This document shows positions 35,465 to 49,184 of a stretch of 64,000 bases of DNA, piece after piece (the first letter of the stretch is position 1; each line of letters begins with the position of its first letter). This DNA is from Setoptus koraiensis. Lineage: Eukaryota > Arthropoda. The position numbers were made by a program, and so were the translations under genes. Below the pieces are notes generated by a model. The model made no database searches and had not been told where the DNA came from. It was given only the letters and a program-made list of their open reading frames with translations. Location of the stretch: positions 11,098,001-11,162,000 of the forward strand of contig CM106586.1 in NCBI GenBank assembly GCA_048013815.1, given 5' to 3'.

Positions 35465-37265
35465 ACAATGCAGTATCAATTATATCTGTCAAATTCTGGG
35501 CAGGCCTTATTCTCGAGTGCATATAGTACACTAGGATGGTATTAAACTGAAGTCGATAGGACGTAGAATTTATTTAAAGCTTAGGTGTAAATATCTATGA
35601 TAAACTAATTTATATATATAAATTTTGAAAACATGAAATAATAATGTAAAATAATGTCTTTATATTGTCTAAAATACATGAGGTTTCTCGAAACCTGATT
35701 GACCTCACCAAACTATGGAAAAGTAGGAACTATGTAATCATTCGGACCCAAATTGTCCACTCAAAAACTTAGATACCAGTAATAATAATAATAAAGTTCA
35801 TATCACGAGCATTTTTTTTCTATCAACATAGCGTTCCAAGCGTGTTTAATGTTTGATGGCTTCTTGAAACTCCGAGAGATCTGACGATGTTTAGCAGCGT
35901 TGGTTGGTCAGGATCAGATTGTACCCATACTGGCCTGGAATACAAACGATGATTGCTCTGCCAACCAACACTCACCTGTCCTTTTATCGTCATGATCGAC
36001 TTTTACTGTTGAATAAATTATGATTTCTATTCCTTCGTCAGTTTGGGTTTCTAGATTCATGACTGCAGTTAGATAAAAATGAAACCACCGAAAAGAATGG
36101 CCGCAGTCTTTATCCTATTTGGAAAACGTTGCAGCCTTTCAAACGGAGATATCCCACGGAGCTAGATTTTATTACATTATTTCAGGTTGAGTAGAATGAG
36201 ATAGGCCCGAAGACGGTCATGTTTTAGGCTTGACCGGAAAAATAATTGTTTCTCTCGATTGACTGTACATTATGTTTGTTTTGTAATGGAAATAATCGTG
36301 ATATCTTGTAATTTCTTCTGAAGACCAGAGTAGTGTCATAGATATTCTAGCACCACGAAATCAATCTGCATTATTTTGTCAACCAGAAGGGTCGTTTTTT
36401 TCATTCAAACAGATCTCTACAACTTCTCAAAACGACCATGGCTCTAACGACATAACTTGACTGCAGGCTATATCCTGTAAATCTTATCCATTTATGTCAA
36501 TCTATCGCTATCCATGTGAGTTTAATTACTACTCAAGTAGTAATGGGATCAGATTAGCTGATTAGGACAAGATTTGTTTGTATACAGGCTAATATTTGAC
36601 CAATCTTGTTGTTTTTCGCATTCTGTAATGCTCTCCTCTCTAGAAAAACACATTATTTGATTTTTATTGTTGTCATAACGTTCAAAGCCGTTTTTCCGTA
36701 CTATTAATTTTAGTGATGATTTTATAACGATGGTCTAAAACAGAGTGGGACAAGATCAGCCGTATCTAAATATCAAGAAGAGATAAAGGCTTTTTATAGT
36801 TATACTTTTGAAACTAACGAATGAATCGAATACATCTAGCCCGAAGCGCAAAGTAATTGAGTTAATGTGCACATTTAGAAAAGTTTACCTCTAGTCGCTT
36901 ATCCAGTAGAGATTTAACCTGTACTGAAAACCCATCGTAGGTAGATCGAACACAACGGCTATAACTCGAACCCGACTCAAGATTTCAAGCTTCTCATGTA
37001 TTTTATTGGGTCCATCAATTAAGTGAATGTGTATGCGACAGAGCTCGTCATCGTGTCGATTCTGAGTCTATCTTAAAATGTACATGGAATCTATTAATTG
37101 ATAGAAATTGCAGACGACTAAAATAATCTAATCAACTAAGAGTAACTCTGATTTCGGTTGCTGTGTCTAAGAAGCTCGACATTTTACCTCGCGGATCTGG
37201 AGAATGACAGTTATAGGGACTACAGCAATCGCCAGCGAAGGAAATAGAATCTCGGGTAAATTAGA
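35465..37265. other. 3' flank of ZSWIM and AT-rich intergenic DNA
   Basis: The first canonical AATAAA is at 35790-35795, 326 bp after the ZSWIM stop. Beyond it I see no supported gene, RNA or repeat. Confidence 0.5.
35790..35795 (+). promoter_or_regulatory. Candidate polyadenylation signal for ZSWIM
   Basis: AATAAA preceded by an AAT repeat, 326 bp past the stop codon. Confidence 0.5.
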
Positions 37266-37274
37266 TATAAATAG
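37266..37274 (+). promoter_or_regulatory. TATA box with a possible short signal-peptide exon
   Basis: TATAAATAG, identical to the box at 21227-21235. About 50 bp downstream an ATG at 37317 opens MKMFKLISQ and then meets a GTGAGC donor-like site at 37344. This resembles the layout of the Gly/Tyr-rich gene (TATA, very short first exon). I found no second exon with a matching phase. The frame also continues unspliced for 96 codons across a CT repeat, which is less convincing. Confidence 0.3.
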
Positions 37275-37467
37275 GTCAACCATATAAACAATGTTGAACA
37301 ACTACAACACTATTCGATGAAGATGTTCAAGTTGATATCTCAAGTGAGCGCCTGTGAACGCCGCCGTGGAGGCTACAGAGGGCGGCTGGCATCGTTTTTA
37401 TACAATCGTACTTACATCAAGTTAGAGCATATGTTAGATAAAATAAGCTTTGCGATAAGATTCGGAC

Positions 37468-37470
<3 letters not shown>

Positions 37471-37515
<45 letters not shown>
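37471..37515. repeat. (CT)n microsatellite
   Basis: About twenty-two CT units at the left edge of block 3. Confidence 0.9.
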
Positions 37516-37518
<3 letters not shown>

Positions 37519-38460
37519 GTCTTGTCTGGGACCCAGCCGGCTTCATTGCTCACTTATTAGTTAGCCTTGAATTGCCTGCCAGAGTACATGCTGAGATAGC
37601 GACCTAATGGTATTTCAAGAGTGCGAAATATCTTATCATGAACATAAGTGCAATGAGGCATTTCTATTGCAACTAGAAAGTAAAAAGTGGAGGCCGCTTG
37701 ACTACATTGGCGTTTGGGCGCAGACGAAAACCTCCAAAAATGAGTTCGAGATTGGGTTATCGCAAATCGCGTTTGAGATTTCAAATTTTCTGATCTCGTC
37801 TGACTCAAATAAATGCATAAACGATGCTAGAAGCAGTGCCAGCATCAACAACAACACAATCACCGTTGCATGTCTTGACAAACAGACATCAGGGGACCTG
37901 GAATGCACAATGAACGATAGTTTGTCTATGACTATGTCGGTGTGTCATCGCAACACCTGAACAAGTGCAACTTTCAATTCCATCGGTTGGCTACAATGGA
38001 AAGTTGAATCAGGAATAGATCTCAATAGTTGCACTTAAATCCACAGCACATCGTCGTTGTTGACGTTGTTACAGTCTCTGACCAATTTATTATTAGTAAT
38101 AGTATCTAGCATTGCCAGATATCGTTAGGGGCCGATCTGAGGCTGCTCTAGCTTCTGGCTGGATGATGGTGGCGCCCACTAAACCAGAGCACAATCCAAA
38201 TGAGCGCAGGCTAACGACCTCGTCGTCATTTGTGCATGTTTCTATTATCATGCTGCTGGTATCATGTTGTGTGTCTAGCCGAACAGGGCCCCAAATGAGA
38301 GCTTCGCGCTCAAAGCGAATGGATTTTGGCTGGCTGGGTGTGCTTCGCAACTCTTCATTTTGTTTCGTTTGTTGTGTTCTATCATCATCGTCATCTGGCG
38401 CCAGTCTGCTGCTGGCCTAGATTTATTATGTCACCGGCATGTACTATGTAATAAGTCGAC

Positions 38461-38482
38461 TGTGTGTGTGTGTGTGTGTGTG
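38461..38482. repeat. (TG)n microsatellite
   Basis: Eleven TG units; a second tract lies at 38592-38618. Confidence 0.9.
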
Positions 38483-38591
38483 CGAATGTCGGTGCATGCC
38501 AGAGGGAACTCGACAAGCTCGTGGTGGCAGCCATAGATATCCATTGAGTGGGGGCGAATTTTATATCTTTTGTGGTGCTCGTGCCAGAGAA

Positions 38592-38618
38592 TGTGTGTGT
38601 GTGTGTGTGTGTGTGTGT
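38592..38618. repeat. (TG)n microsatellite
   Basis: Thirteen TG units. Confidence 0.9.
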
Positions 38619-39802
38619 CGGAGCTGTGCGGCATATGCTGCTGCCACTTGTAATGGATTGTGTTGTGCTCACTATGAAGGGATAATAACAAGCCGAGCCG
38701 AGAGGAAGGGGCCAAATTCTTTGGCTGGCCGGCAGGGCCGCCAGTCTCATGAGTCATGACTAGTGCGGGCGAGCGGCTTGCATCGGCAATGCGCATTATG
38801 CAACGGCGCGCCAACAGCAGCACTTGCAAATGACCTAAATAGTGTCAATGCGGTCTTATTGTATTATTGAGGTATATACATACATGTGGATGTACACATA
38901 AAACTGGCTGCTATATAATATAATCATTACACAATAAGCAATAAGTGGCCAACTTGTTAGCAGCAAAGGAACAGCTCAATTGTGTGTGTGTGTGTGTCCT
39001 AGTTTTGTTTGTAATTATGTTTGCAGTTTCTTTTTGCCCGTGTCGTTGGCACCTCCTTCCTGGGGCCCAAATTATTATTTTCCGCCAAACAACCAGCGCA
39101 TGTGTGTGTGTGTTTTCAACGAGGGTGCCCAACGTGGGGCCAACTTTGGTGGCTTCGCGTTTGCCATTGTTGCTTGTGTATCCCCCGCACATATCGTCTC
39201 GAATATCTTACCGCGCCATGTCATGTACATAGGCAACATAAACATTAGCGAGATGCGTTGCATAGAGAGGCCCGCAATTGATCGGAGGCAATTATGTTTC
39301 ACTTGCAATTTGGTCACTGATTGACCAGCGGTCAGCGGTCTGTGACTGCCGAAGATATTGTTGTATTTTTTATAATCAGCGCCATTTGTGACCGATCCAA
39401 CTGAAATGTATGCTGCCTGAAATCAGATCTGACCATATTATTGGCTCGTTGGTGCCCACCGATAACTTCCATTAACCATTAACTGCCGGGCTAAGCTCTG
39501 CCCTGCTTCGATGGGCCCAGTCGCTGGGCTAACTTTGATCTGGCTATTCCAATATCGAGCACTGTCCACGAGCTGGCCCTGTGGCGTTCGTTCCAGCACG
39601 CGTGCACTGTATATCCGTGTCCCATCACGAGCAGTTGCATTATAGAAAGTCCATCTAACGAGGCACGAGAGAGAGAGAGAGAGCGACTGGCCGGATAGCC
39701 GACTAGTCGGAAGTGCAATAGAACAGGCAGCGAAATTGAAACAATGAGGCCAGCATGTAGGCCAATGGACTGACACGCTAAAGTATTGGCGCGTATTAAT
39801 AC

Positions 39803-39834
39803 CGTATATATATATATATATATACCGTATATAT
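39803..39834. repeat. (TA)n tract flanked by ACCGTATATA copies
   Basis: TA run bounded on each side by ACCGTATATA. Confidence 0.8.
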
Positions 39835-40049
39835 TGAGCGGGCGGATAAGTAGCAGTTAGTAGAGTGTGAATTGCATTGTTATTATTATCACGCTCTGTC
39901 TGGCTTCTTGCATGCAAATGAGCCCGCCAGCCCGCCAGCCAGCTAACCCGGCCACCCAGGCCCGGATTTAAAGTGCAAAGTGTCAAGTGCCAGTCATATA
40001 TTTTATATATTGAGCTGTGCGCCGGTTAAAAACGGGGGCGCAAGGTTCC

Positions 40050-40087
40050 CCACTTTGGAGGCTCCTCGCGAGGAGCCTCCAAAGTGG
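40050..40087. repeat. Perfect 38-bp palindrome
   Basis: Two 19-base arms with no spacer, centred between 40068 and 40069 on CTCGCGAG. Every base pairs. Confidence 0.95.
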
Positions 40088-42395
40088 CTGTGTGTGTGTG
40101 TCTCACATCACCTGGTGTGAGTGCGTGCGACACTGGCGTGTGCAACTCATTGGATATTGTGATATTGTGCACCCAGTGACATATCCACTTTGCCAGCCTC
40201 AATCATGGCCCATGCAAGCCTCCGTCGTCTCACAATTGTCAGCCGTCGGATGAACGGCTTACAGTAAGACAATAGCGACGCCAACTAAACCAACACACAC
40301 ACACACACTCGGGCTCGCTGAAATGGGGCCAGTTTCGCTGCCATTGCAACTCGTCCATCTGATTACTTTAAATTGTGGGCCCGCCAGCCAGCCAGAGCTG
40401 GCAAGACTGACAAGGCGGCCCGAGCCGCTTGTTTGCGCAATCCTATCTCTGCTCTTAATCTTGCCTGGGCCAATTTTAATCCTATTTCGTGTGTGTGTTG
40501 TGGCATATCCAACCATCATATGAGAGATAATGTGAACAAGCATAGTAAGACTAATAGATGGAGCGGTGGTTGCAGTTGTTGTTGTTCATGAGAAGAGTTA
40601 ATTCCGATGGATGGCTCTCAGCTCAGCTCATCTCAATCGCTGCGCCGAGTTCATTTCCATTGCAATTGTGAGCTGGGTTTGTCCGCTACTCACTATTGAT
40701 TGCTTTTGGTCAAAAGAGTTATGCACAACAATCAGACAATAATAGCAACATGACCCCTCACACAGTCACTCGCTCGCACAATGTCACCTATGCTCAATTC
40801 ATGAATGAGGCGCTGAATGGGGCCAACCGACAAATAACTGGCCCAATGGCAAGACAAATATCCCTGCACGTAGTTGAGTGTATTTGTCTGGCTGAGACAG
40901 TGGCTCACCGGGTTGCACAACTCGTCGCCGAGAGAGTCAGTATGCCCATGAGCAGCAATTTTTATCTTGATATTGTCAGACAATCAAATTGCAAATTGCA
41001 ATTATTGTCCGTGCTAAGCGACCCGCGAACAGTTCACCGACGAGTCACTCATTGGGGCCATTGGGCCGGCTATCTTGCACCGACGATCTCTTGCCATAAC
41101 AAGATCGTCTAACTTGCGTCCTATGGCATAGAGGGCGCACCATTGTGAGCCAATTGGCAAATGGGGCCACCGCCGACTGTGTGACCCAATATCTCGGCCC
41201 TATCTATCGCTATGCGTCAAGATTGTCTGAACACCAGCAGGCACAAGCTACATGGAAGGAGAGATCGGTGGACGGTGCAATCAATCATTTGATTCAGTTG
41301 TTCCTATCAATGGCTAATAAACTGAAATAGTTGCACCGATCGCCACTTGGTTGGCGCCACATCTCATTAGTGTTGCACAAAAGCTGGCCCCGTGCACGCT
41401 GCTTTATACGAATGTAGTGTATATAAATTGGTAAATAGCGCTCATGGGCACCAATGGCAACCAACCTGAGATTATAAGCAACTCAACGGTGCCACTGGCA
41501 ACCAGCTCGACTGGACCTGGTCCAGTGGCCGAGCTACGCTGAATGTAATTGTATAGGCTATTTTGTTGGCCGCGCACACTGGTAAAGTTGGCGCTGGCTA
41601 ACCGAAAAATGATGACCAATGGGGCCCGTTGTCGACAGAAATCATTTAATGCGCGCGGTATACAGTGAATAATTTATTCTTGACAACGGGCGCTCGCTCG
41701 CTCGTTCGCTGTCAATATAATATCGCCGTCGTGTATCATTAGAGCCATCATTGGCAAACATCGACAGCCACGTCGAGCCAGCCAGAGATGATGTGTGCGC
41801 ACGGGTTGTTTAAGGAATTCATTTAATTTGGTTTCACAGATTCAGACGAGATTTCAATCTCGTGCGCGGGTCTGTTTCTGACAAAAAGCGACCATCCACA
41901 CCGAAGCGGCACCCACAGCAACGACTCAGGCAGCAATGACACCCACCCAAAGCAGCCACGACACCAGCAGCAAACCGAGGTCCAGTTGCAGCGGCAACGG
42001 AGATTAATTTTTTGGCAGCGCAAGCCAGCCCGACGACAAGAATGGGCCAGTGACGTCATGAGCAGCATGCAAATGATGCTGCTTGACCGCTTGTGTCGGG
42101 CATAAATATCATGACGATCATATCAGCTAGAGCCACTGGGCCCACAGCAGGCTGTTACAGAGGCGCCACGCAGAGTGTGTCATGTAGTGGGCCCACTTGA
42201 GGCCCGGCTCGGCGCCGCGCTCTAACTCTCTTTTGGTGCGTTAACCAGCTAGATTGTGAGATTGTGAGCAGATAAGCAAACTTGTGAGTGTCAATGGCAC
42301 CAAACAACAATGATTACGGCAAACAATCATTGTTGTAGTGCTGGCATTTGTAGTGAGCGAGCGGCTCGAAATAAGAAAGCTCGTATCGTATCGTA

Positions 42396-42422
42396 TTGTT
42401 GTTGTTGTTGTTGTTGTTGTTG
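42396..42422. repeat. (TTG)n trinucleotide repeat
   Basis: Nine TTG units. Confidence 0.9.
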
Positions 42423-44076
42423 CATGGGGCCTTGCAAAAGCAGACTAAAATCGTTGTCTGTTGTGTGCATTGCGTAAGCAAATCTATTTTGCTGGCTGTT
42501 TGGCTGGTTTATGGCGCACAAATACCATCTTTGGTTGTATGTAGTGGTAGATAGTATTTGGTAGTCGTAGTGCATGCAAGATAGCCTTTGTGCGCGGCTA
42601 TTGGGGCTTGGGTATTGGGGCCCGGGTATTGGGGCCGGCGAGGGCCGCTGGCAGCGCGGCATTGCACAGACTAATGGACCATGCACTCTCTATGCTAGCT
42701 GGCTAGTGACTGTCTGCTGACTAGTGGCTAATAACCCAACTACCGTTACTTGCCGTCACTGGCGCCGTTGTGTGTCTGGCAAATAGCGTCACAAACTGTT
42801 ATGCAAACTGTTGTTGTTGTTGCTGTTGCTCGCCGTGTACACCGTGTTCTGAGGTCGTTGAACTATAGATCCGTTCGCACACACGTAGTTACATAACATT
42901 GCACACTGTGCAATGATCGCCCGACTGGAGAGCGCCTCAATTTATATTCAATACTAAACACACGACCGAGCCTGGCCAGACGGGGGCCCGCCAGAGCATA
43001 AGACTCATGATGAGCGAGCCAGGCTTATGATGAGGCTGCATTCCGGCCCGAAACTCAACACTAAATAACATGACCAGGGCCCCAGCTTGCATGCGCTATC
43101 GCGCTATTCAATAGCTATATGATTATAGCGTCCCGACTTGCAATAGAGACCCAAACACGCTATTGCAAGAGGTTGCTCGAAAGTTGCCAAAATACCCGGG
43201 CGCATCTTGTCGACATCTTCACTTGGCCGCTGAGTGGTGCCGCGATCTCGGCAATTGAGGCCTTTGGCGTGCTTGCTGCACTGACAACTGCACCAAGGCA
43301 CGCTCTATCGAGAGATTAAACAAACAGGGGGGCCAATCTTGACTTCTCGAGGGTCGCTCTCTCAGCGAGTTTGCAGTTGCCGGCCATACGGTCGCTCTGT
43401 CGGACAAACTCTGTCCGACAGACTCTGTCCGGCGACTCGTCGGCCAGGGCACGGGCCCAACTGCCGGCAGCCAGTGGCCTGACAATGTTACGAAACCTTA
43501 TATTTTCAATTTGCCAGCAAAACACTCAAATTCGAATTGTCACAATTGGATTTTTATATTTGTCCAGTGACTGGAGTATTTTTTTTCTCTCCTCAAATGT
43601 ATGCCCGAATAGCGCACACACTTAGTGTACGGGCCCACTAACATCAATTGTCTATCCAGAATCCGGGCCAAGTGGTCGTGTCGCCGGTCAAATCACAGTC
43701 ACTGTCTGCTATTCCGTGCCACTTCGATGGCAACGACCGCCGCTCGCCGGACACAGCTTGCTGGGGGCCAATAATGTAATTGCGATGTGTGTGTGTTTTT
43801 TTTTCTTTTGGGTGGGGGGCCGATTATTGCACCACGCAATCCATTTTCAATATAATGGGCCAATCTATACAAGAGGCTACGAATATTCCAGACTGGAATC
43901 TCCAGTGTTATCATGCATTGAGGGTGGCCCCTGCTGAACAGAGTCTGTTCTGATTGGGCGCCGGGCTCTCCATTGGTGGCCGCCTGTGGGGCGGCATGAG
44001 TTCTTTTTCGGATATATTCTATTTTTCGCCCGAAGTGGCCTGAAATTTCAGACTGAAATGCCATCAAGTTAACACT

Positions 44077-44108
44077 ATTATACACTATACGAGTGCATAG
44101 TGTATAAT
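44077..44108. repeat. Inverted repeat, 12-bp arms
   Basis: ATTATACACTAT and its complement separated by 8 bases. Confidence 0.8.
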
Positions 44109-44824
44109 TGCCGGTCTCTTGCCGAAAACTCTCGAATCAATGGGACACAAATGTGGATGCCGGGCCCCAATTCTGGCGCGGTCTTGCAAGCAAGTGGCCT
44201 CTGTCGTCATGCAACTGCTATACACTTTATACTTGCTAACTGTCTATGTGCCGTGTATACACTCAGTGTATTACACTGTACATAGACGGTTGAATTTAGC
44301 GAGTGGCACCCATGGAGTTTGTTTTTTGTCGCTGCCTCGAACGGTTCCAGACTCGAACCCAATCACTATCAGCTGCCGCTATGCCAACAATTTTCGATTA
44401 TGCGCAGCTTGCCGGCCGCAAAGCGATCATTTCACACAGCGACTGTGTTTTATCTTTATAAAACTACAACTACTGCTCGCAGTGCTCCCATTGGCGCCCA
44501 ATTGGCCCCCTTCGAGCGCCATCGCGATTTCGATTACCTATGCGGCGCGGCGCCGGGGATATTGGCGCTAGTCGCGGTATTGGCAGGCCGGATCCGCAAC
44601 CAAGTGAAACTAATACAACCATAGATAACTCATACATTATATAAGTGAGCAGCGCTCGCTGTCGGTACACAAAGGCTTGTCGTGACGGTCGCCACGATGA
44701 TACGTGCAATGAATTAGGCAACACAACACGTGATAAATGGGCCCGGGGAAGGTTAGCTCGAAAATTGGCCATGTTTGATTACGACCGGCGCATTACTGAC
44801 ACTTGAACTGATTGCACATTGTGA

Positions 44825-44847
44825 GTGTGTGTGTGTGTGTGTGTGTG
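44825..44847. repeat. (GT)n microsatellite
   Basis: About eleven GT units. Confidence 0.9.
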
Positions 44848-46494
44848 CGGTGGGGCCCGCGTGGAAAGTCGATATGCTGCGCTCTTTGGTCGATCATTGG
44901 CACCGCGGGGCCCCATTGCCAGTCCGACGCTCGCCGAGCCAGCCAAAAACAAGCCCGCGAGTCAGTGCAGCGATCGAGATCTCGATTGTTCTAAGCGGCA
45001 TGCATTTGTGTAAGCCGGGCTGGGGGCTCCAGAGTGTGAGTTTGTTATCGCGATTTTAGATTGACTAGATATTAGATGGGACGAGCGGAGGAAACGGGCC
45101 CACGCCACAATTCGCGTAATAATTTTCACGCAGCACCGACTAATATAACGCAAAGTCGGCTGCCGCCGCTTTCCACTGGCTACACTGCCAAATGGGCCCG
45201 TGTTTCCGGCTCGAGAGCGCCAGAGATCGCGCTGCTTTGAACTTGTGTTAATAGTGGCAGCAGCAGCAGCAGCATCATCCCAACAAATTCCGCGCTGCTT
45301 TTGTGCTAACCAATTTTCTCGATTCAAGCCACACAAACACACAAACAAGTTGCCCCAGGCTGCATCCATCTTGCCGGGCTGGCCGGGCCCGCAACTGGGG
45401 CCCGCTCCTCTTTTATCTGATCTTAATTTGGATCTATTTTTAAGCGCGCCCTTATTTAACCGTGTTAACTGTGCGCTGTTTCATTTTCACAAATAACGCT
45501 GTTGCGGCCCGTAGCTTACGGGCCTGTAGCGAGCGGGGCCCCAACCCAAAGCGCTCCTGTGGGGCGCTTTGTTTTTGTTCGTTCGAGCTGGTCGGCTGGA
45601 TTTTAAAACGGGGCACGGGGAGCGAACAAAGGGATACAGATTTAGCAAATGGCGCCCACTGCCCGTTGTGTCCGTGTTCGCATGCACGCTGTATGAACGA
45701 TAAAATGAACGAATCTGGCTCAATTCTGTCGGCTTCTTATCGCTGTGAGGCGCGATTTGCACCGATTTACCTAGACTGCTGGCCAGCAGCAGCAGCACAT
45801 CGAGCGGCAATAACGGCCCCTCGAGTTAGTTAGTGGACGACGGGGCGCTCTTTTGGTTGGCGCTTTTTTGTGCGCTGGGGCCCGGCGCCGCGGCGATGGC
45901 CCGAAATAGATTGGGCCGCTAGATTTCGTCTTTTGTTGTCGGATTTGATTTAACTGCCGGCCAGTGAGTCTACTGACAGTGAGTACTGACTAGACTGGAC
46001 TAGTCTGGAGTCTGGTCGGCCATCGATATTGTCATTGTGGGCCCGCTGGCTCCGAAAGAGCAGTTAGCGACAGCGTGCCTATACTGCCGCCACACAACAA
46101 TATAAGTTATATAATATGACTGCCATATAACGGCAATGTTGCTGCCGCTGCTGCTCAATAGAGTGAGTTACACAATGCTTCTTTGGGGCCCGCTCCATTG
46201 CCGTTGCTCTCTTTTTCTCGCCATGTCCATTATTTGCTTGGGCTGGCAAGCGACAACAATGTGTGTGTGTGCGTTCACGGCGAAGCCACCAACAGCCGAC
46301 CTAAAACAACAAAATGTTTCCCTCTGCTCGGGAATGGGGCCCGAGCCGATCCATTTGGTGTGTGCCGTTGTTGTGCCGTCGTGCCGTCGTGCAGTTGTGC
46401 GGTTGTGCAGTTGCGCAAGCCTGGAGCCCTCTGCTTACGGGGCCGTTAGTTTTTGTTGTTGGCAAGGGGATCAAGATTGATGTGCCCTGCTAGC

Positions 46495-46555
46495 GGGCTG
46501 CCGCTTGGGCTGCCGCTCGGGCTGCCGCTTGGGCTGCTGCTCGGGCTGCCGCTGG
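46495..46555. repeat. 12-bp minisatellite (GGGCTGCCGCTY)
   Basis: Five tandem units of GGGCTGCCGCT plus T or C, with one CTG variant; last unit partial. Confidence 0.85.
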
Positions 46556-47190
46556 ACTGCGGGCCCCAGCAGCAGCGGCCCGAGCGGAGACTAAGTGAGC
46601 CGGAGCTGTTGGCAATATTCAGCGTGCGCCCATTTCGCGGGCCCCACTGACATGAAATAGGAAGCTGTTGGTGTTTGTGTGCGAATATGTGGCTGGCTGG
46701 CTGGCGTGTTGCACATGACGGCCAGCCAGCCTCGAGCGGGCCCCCATGAAGCCAGAGCCGGATAGCGGCAGACGGGTAGCGGCGGCTAACGAGACCGTGC
46801 AGGACCCATCACTTATTGTTGTTGTCGGGTTGTTTGGGTTGGTGGGCGCTAACGGGCGCCAACGGGCCGCACGCCAGCCGCAAAAAGGCCCAGAATGAAG
46901 CGACTTTTTCGGCTGTCTCGTCGCCCCTTTTCTCCACTCTTGCACTCCTCCACTCTTGCACTCTTGCACTCTTGCACGCCTGAGCCCGCTCGGGCACGTT
47001 CGGGCTCGTTCGAGCTGGGCGGGCCGGCCCGAAGCGTCTATCATCGCTTGGGCTGCGGCCCAAGTTGGGTATGGCGCGCGAGTCGCCGGCCTGCCGACTT
47101 GCCAGCGCCAGATAGTGCCAATTTGACAGTTTTCTTTCGCCTCGTGTTTGCGGCACCGGCGCTTGTCCCGTTGCTGGCGGGCGCCGCCGG

Positions 47191-47210
47191 CGCCGACGGT
47201 ACCGTCGGCG
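47191..47210. repeat. Perfect 20-bp palindrome
   Basis: CGCCGACGGTACCGTCGGCG, no spacer, in a G+C-rich stretch. Confidence 0.95.
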
Positions 47211-48352
47211 TGCGGGCCGCAGAACGGCGGTCTCGCTAATGGTGCCACCAGGCAACCATTTGTGTGTGTTTGTGTCTGCATGTGCACAATCAGTCAGAGC
47301 GGGGGTCCGTCAATTTGTGCAATGCACGCCTGCTTGCTGAGCTATGAACTAGACTCTAGATACTGGAGAGAGGCGACGCCGAAAGAGAACGCTTATTTGC
47401 CATTCGTGCGCGATAATACATAGTTAGACGCGTAGCTGGATACACGGCTCGAGTTAGTCAGATTAATGTGGGCCCCAGTGGCGCCAGAGACACACGGCCA
47501 GAGATGGCGAGCGACACACAGCGAGCGGGGGCCCGAGAGAGGGAGCAAGGCAGGCGGTGTAAAGTGGCGCGTTCCATTTGCAATTCAGTTAGCGTGAGCC
47601 CGACAGCGGCCAGCCTGTGTCACGTAAACGATTACGCAACGTAACGCGCTCGCTGTGTCTGTTGTCGAGCTGTTTTTCCCCTCGCGCGCACACCCGACGG
47701 CTCATCCGGCCGCTGGTGGCGCCCCAATTGTAAGTGCTGTGTAAAGTATTACAAAGAAACAGAGCAAGACAGAAAAATGTGCGCCCGTCATCGGCGTAAC
47801 TTATTTCCGAGCTCGGATGGGAGCGTGAATGGGAGCTCGAATGGGAGCCCGAACGGGATACGCGGCGCAGCGGGTTCGCTATACATTGGCGCTGGGTGCG
47901 CTGGTGTGGCTGGGCAGCCCCTGTCGAGGCGCCGTTTCTGGCGCCACTCGCCGAAATGCCGCCAGAAACGGCCCAAAGTTGCAAGATGAAAGCGCCAAGG
48001 ACGCGCCTCGGCCGACGAGCGCACGTCAAGCGGGGCGACAAGAAATGGGGCCAAGACGCACGAGCGGCGCCCGCCAGCGTCGCTCGAGCCAGGGGCGGGC
48101 CCCTCAAGCTCACTGGCGAACAAAGTTGCACAAGTCGACGGCTCAAAGTGCCGGCCATGGCCAAGAATGAGAATGTCGGGCGCTGGCAGCTACCAGTGAC
48201 CGATACGCTTGCTTTCCTTGGGGGGCCCCTCCCTTCGTGCTGGCATCGACGTCCGCGCGATCTGTGATGCCGCGCCGGGAGCCGCCGCCGCTGCTGCCAC
48301 TGACGGCCCGCCGACCACCATTTTGATATTTGTCTCGCTACGCGAGCACCGT

Positions 48353-48412
48353 TATTATTATTATTATTATCATTACTATTACTGTTATTACTATTACTAT
48401 TACTGTTATTGG
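48353..48412. repeat. ATT/ACT trinucleotide tract
   Basis: Pure TTA units giving way to an ATTACT/ATTACTGTT mixture; in a minus-strand frame it encodes an Asn/Ser run. Confidence 0.85.
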
Positions 48413-49120
48413 GTTCGGCAGTTGGCTCGCCATTCATATGGGGCCCCATACTGCTGTCAGTATGCGTTAGCCCCCCGAACGATATGCGCGTGTGCCGGCG
48501 CCGCATTAAGCTCGCCGAGAAGCTCGTGACAGGCGAGAAAGAGCAGACAAGGACAGCGTTTGACGTTACAACAGCCAGCCAGCCAGCCATGGCGGCCCCA
48601 ACAGCAAGTGCCCTAATGAAGCGATACTGGCGAGCTTGGCATACACACATCTAGTGGGCCCCCAAATGCCAAATGTGGCCAGCACGCCGGAGGGCGCCCC
48701 AATTGCTACAAATTCGTGCTTGCACGTACTCTGTTGAACGTGCCTCTTGCGGGGGGCGCCTGCATCCGCGCTTACGCTGACGAACAGCTCGTTGTGCCGC
48801 TGCACACTGCAGTTTGTCTCACAATGGGGCCCATTATATCGGAGCGCCCAGTTGGAGCAAGTGCGCCGCCAATAGGGTCGCGCATAAAATTGCCAAATCG
48901 CACGCTGGCCCCTCTGACATATCGCTGGCGAGCCGGCTGTGTGCTTGAGCGTCATTAAATCATCGACACGAGTATTTATTGTGTATAACAGCACCGATAC
49001 AACCAATACAACCGACAAGCGCTATGGATGGCCGAAAAAATGTGTGTGCAGTCATTATGATAATGAGCGAGCGTGCTTTTTGTTCAAACAATAATTAATT
49101 GGCGTCGATGTTTGGCGACA

Positions 49121-49184
49121 CTCTGCCCGATAGTGACTCTGCCCGATAGTGACTCTGCCCGATAGTGACTCTGCCCGATAGTGA
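49121..49184. repeat. Four exact 16-bp tandem units
   Basis: CTCTGCCCGATAGTGA repeated four times without a single difference, which suggests recent expansion. Confidence 0.95.

Noticed and set aside
47589-48650. 353-codon minus-strand open frame
   Set aside because: Lies in G+C-rich DNA where stops are rare, crosses an ATT/ACT repeat, overlaps open frames on the other strand, and shows no domain or splice support.
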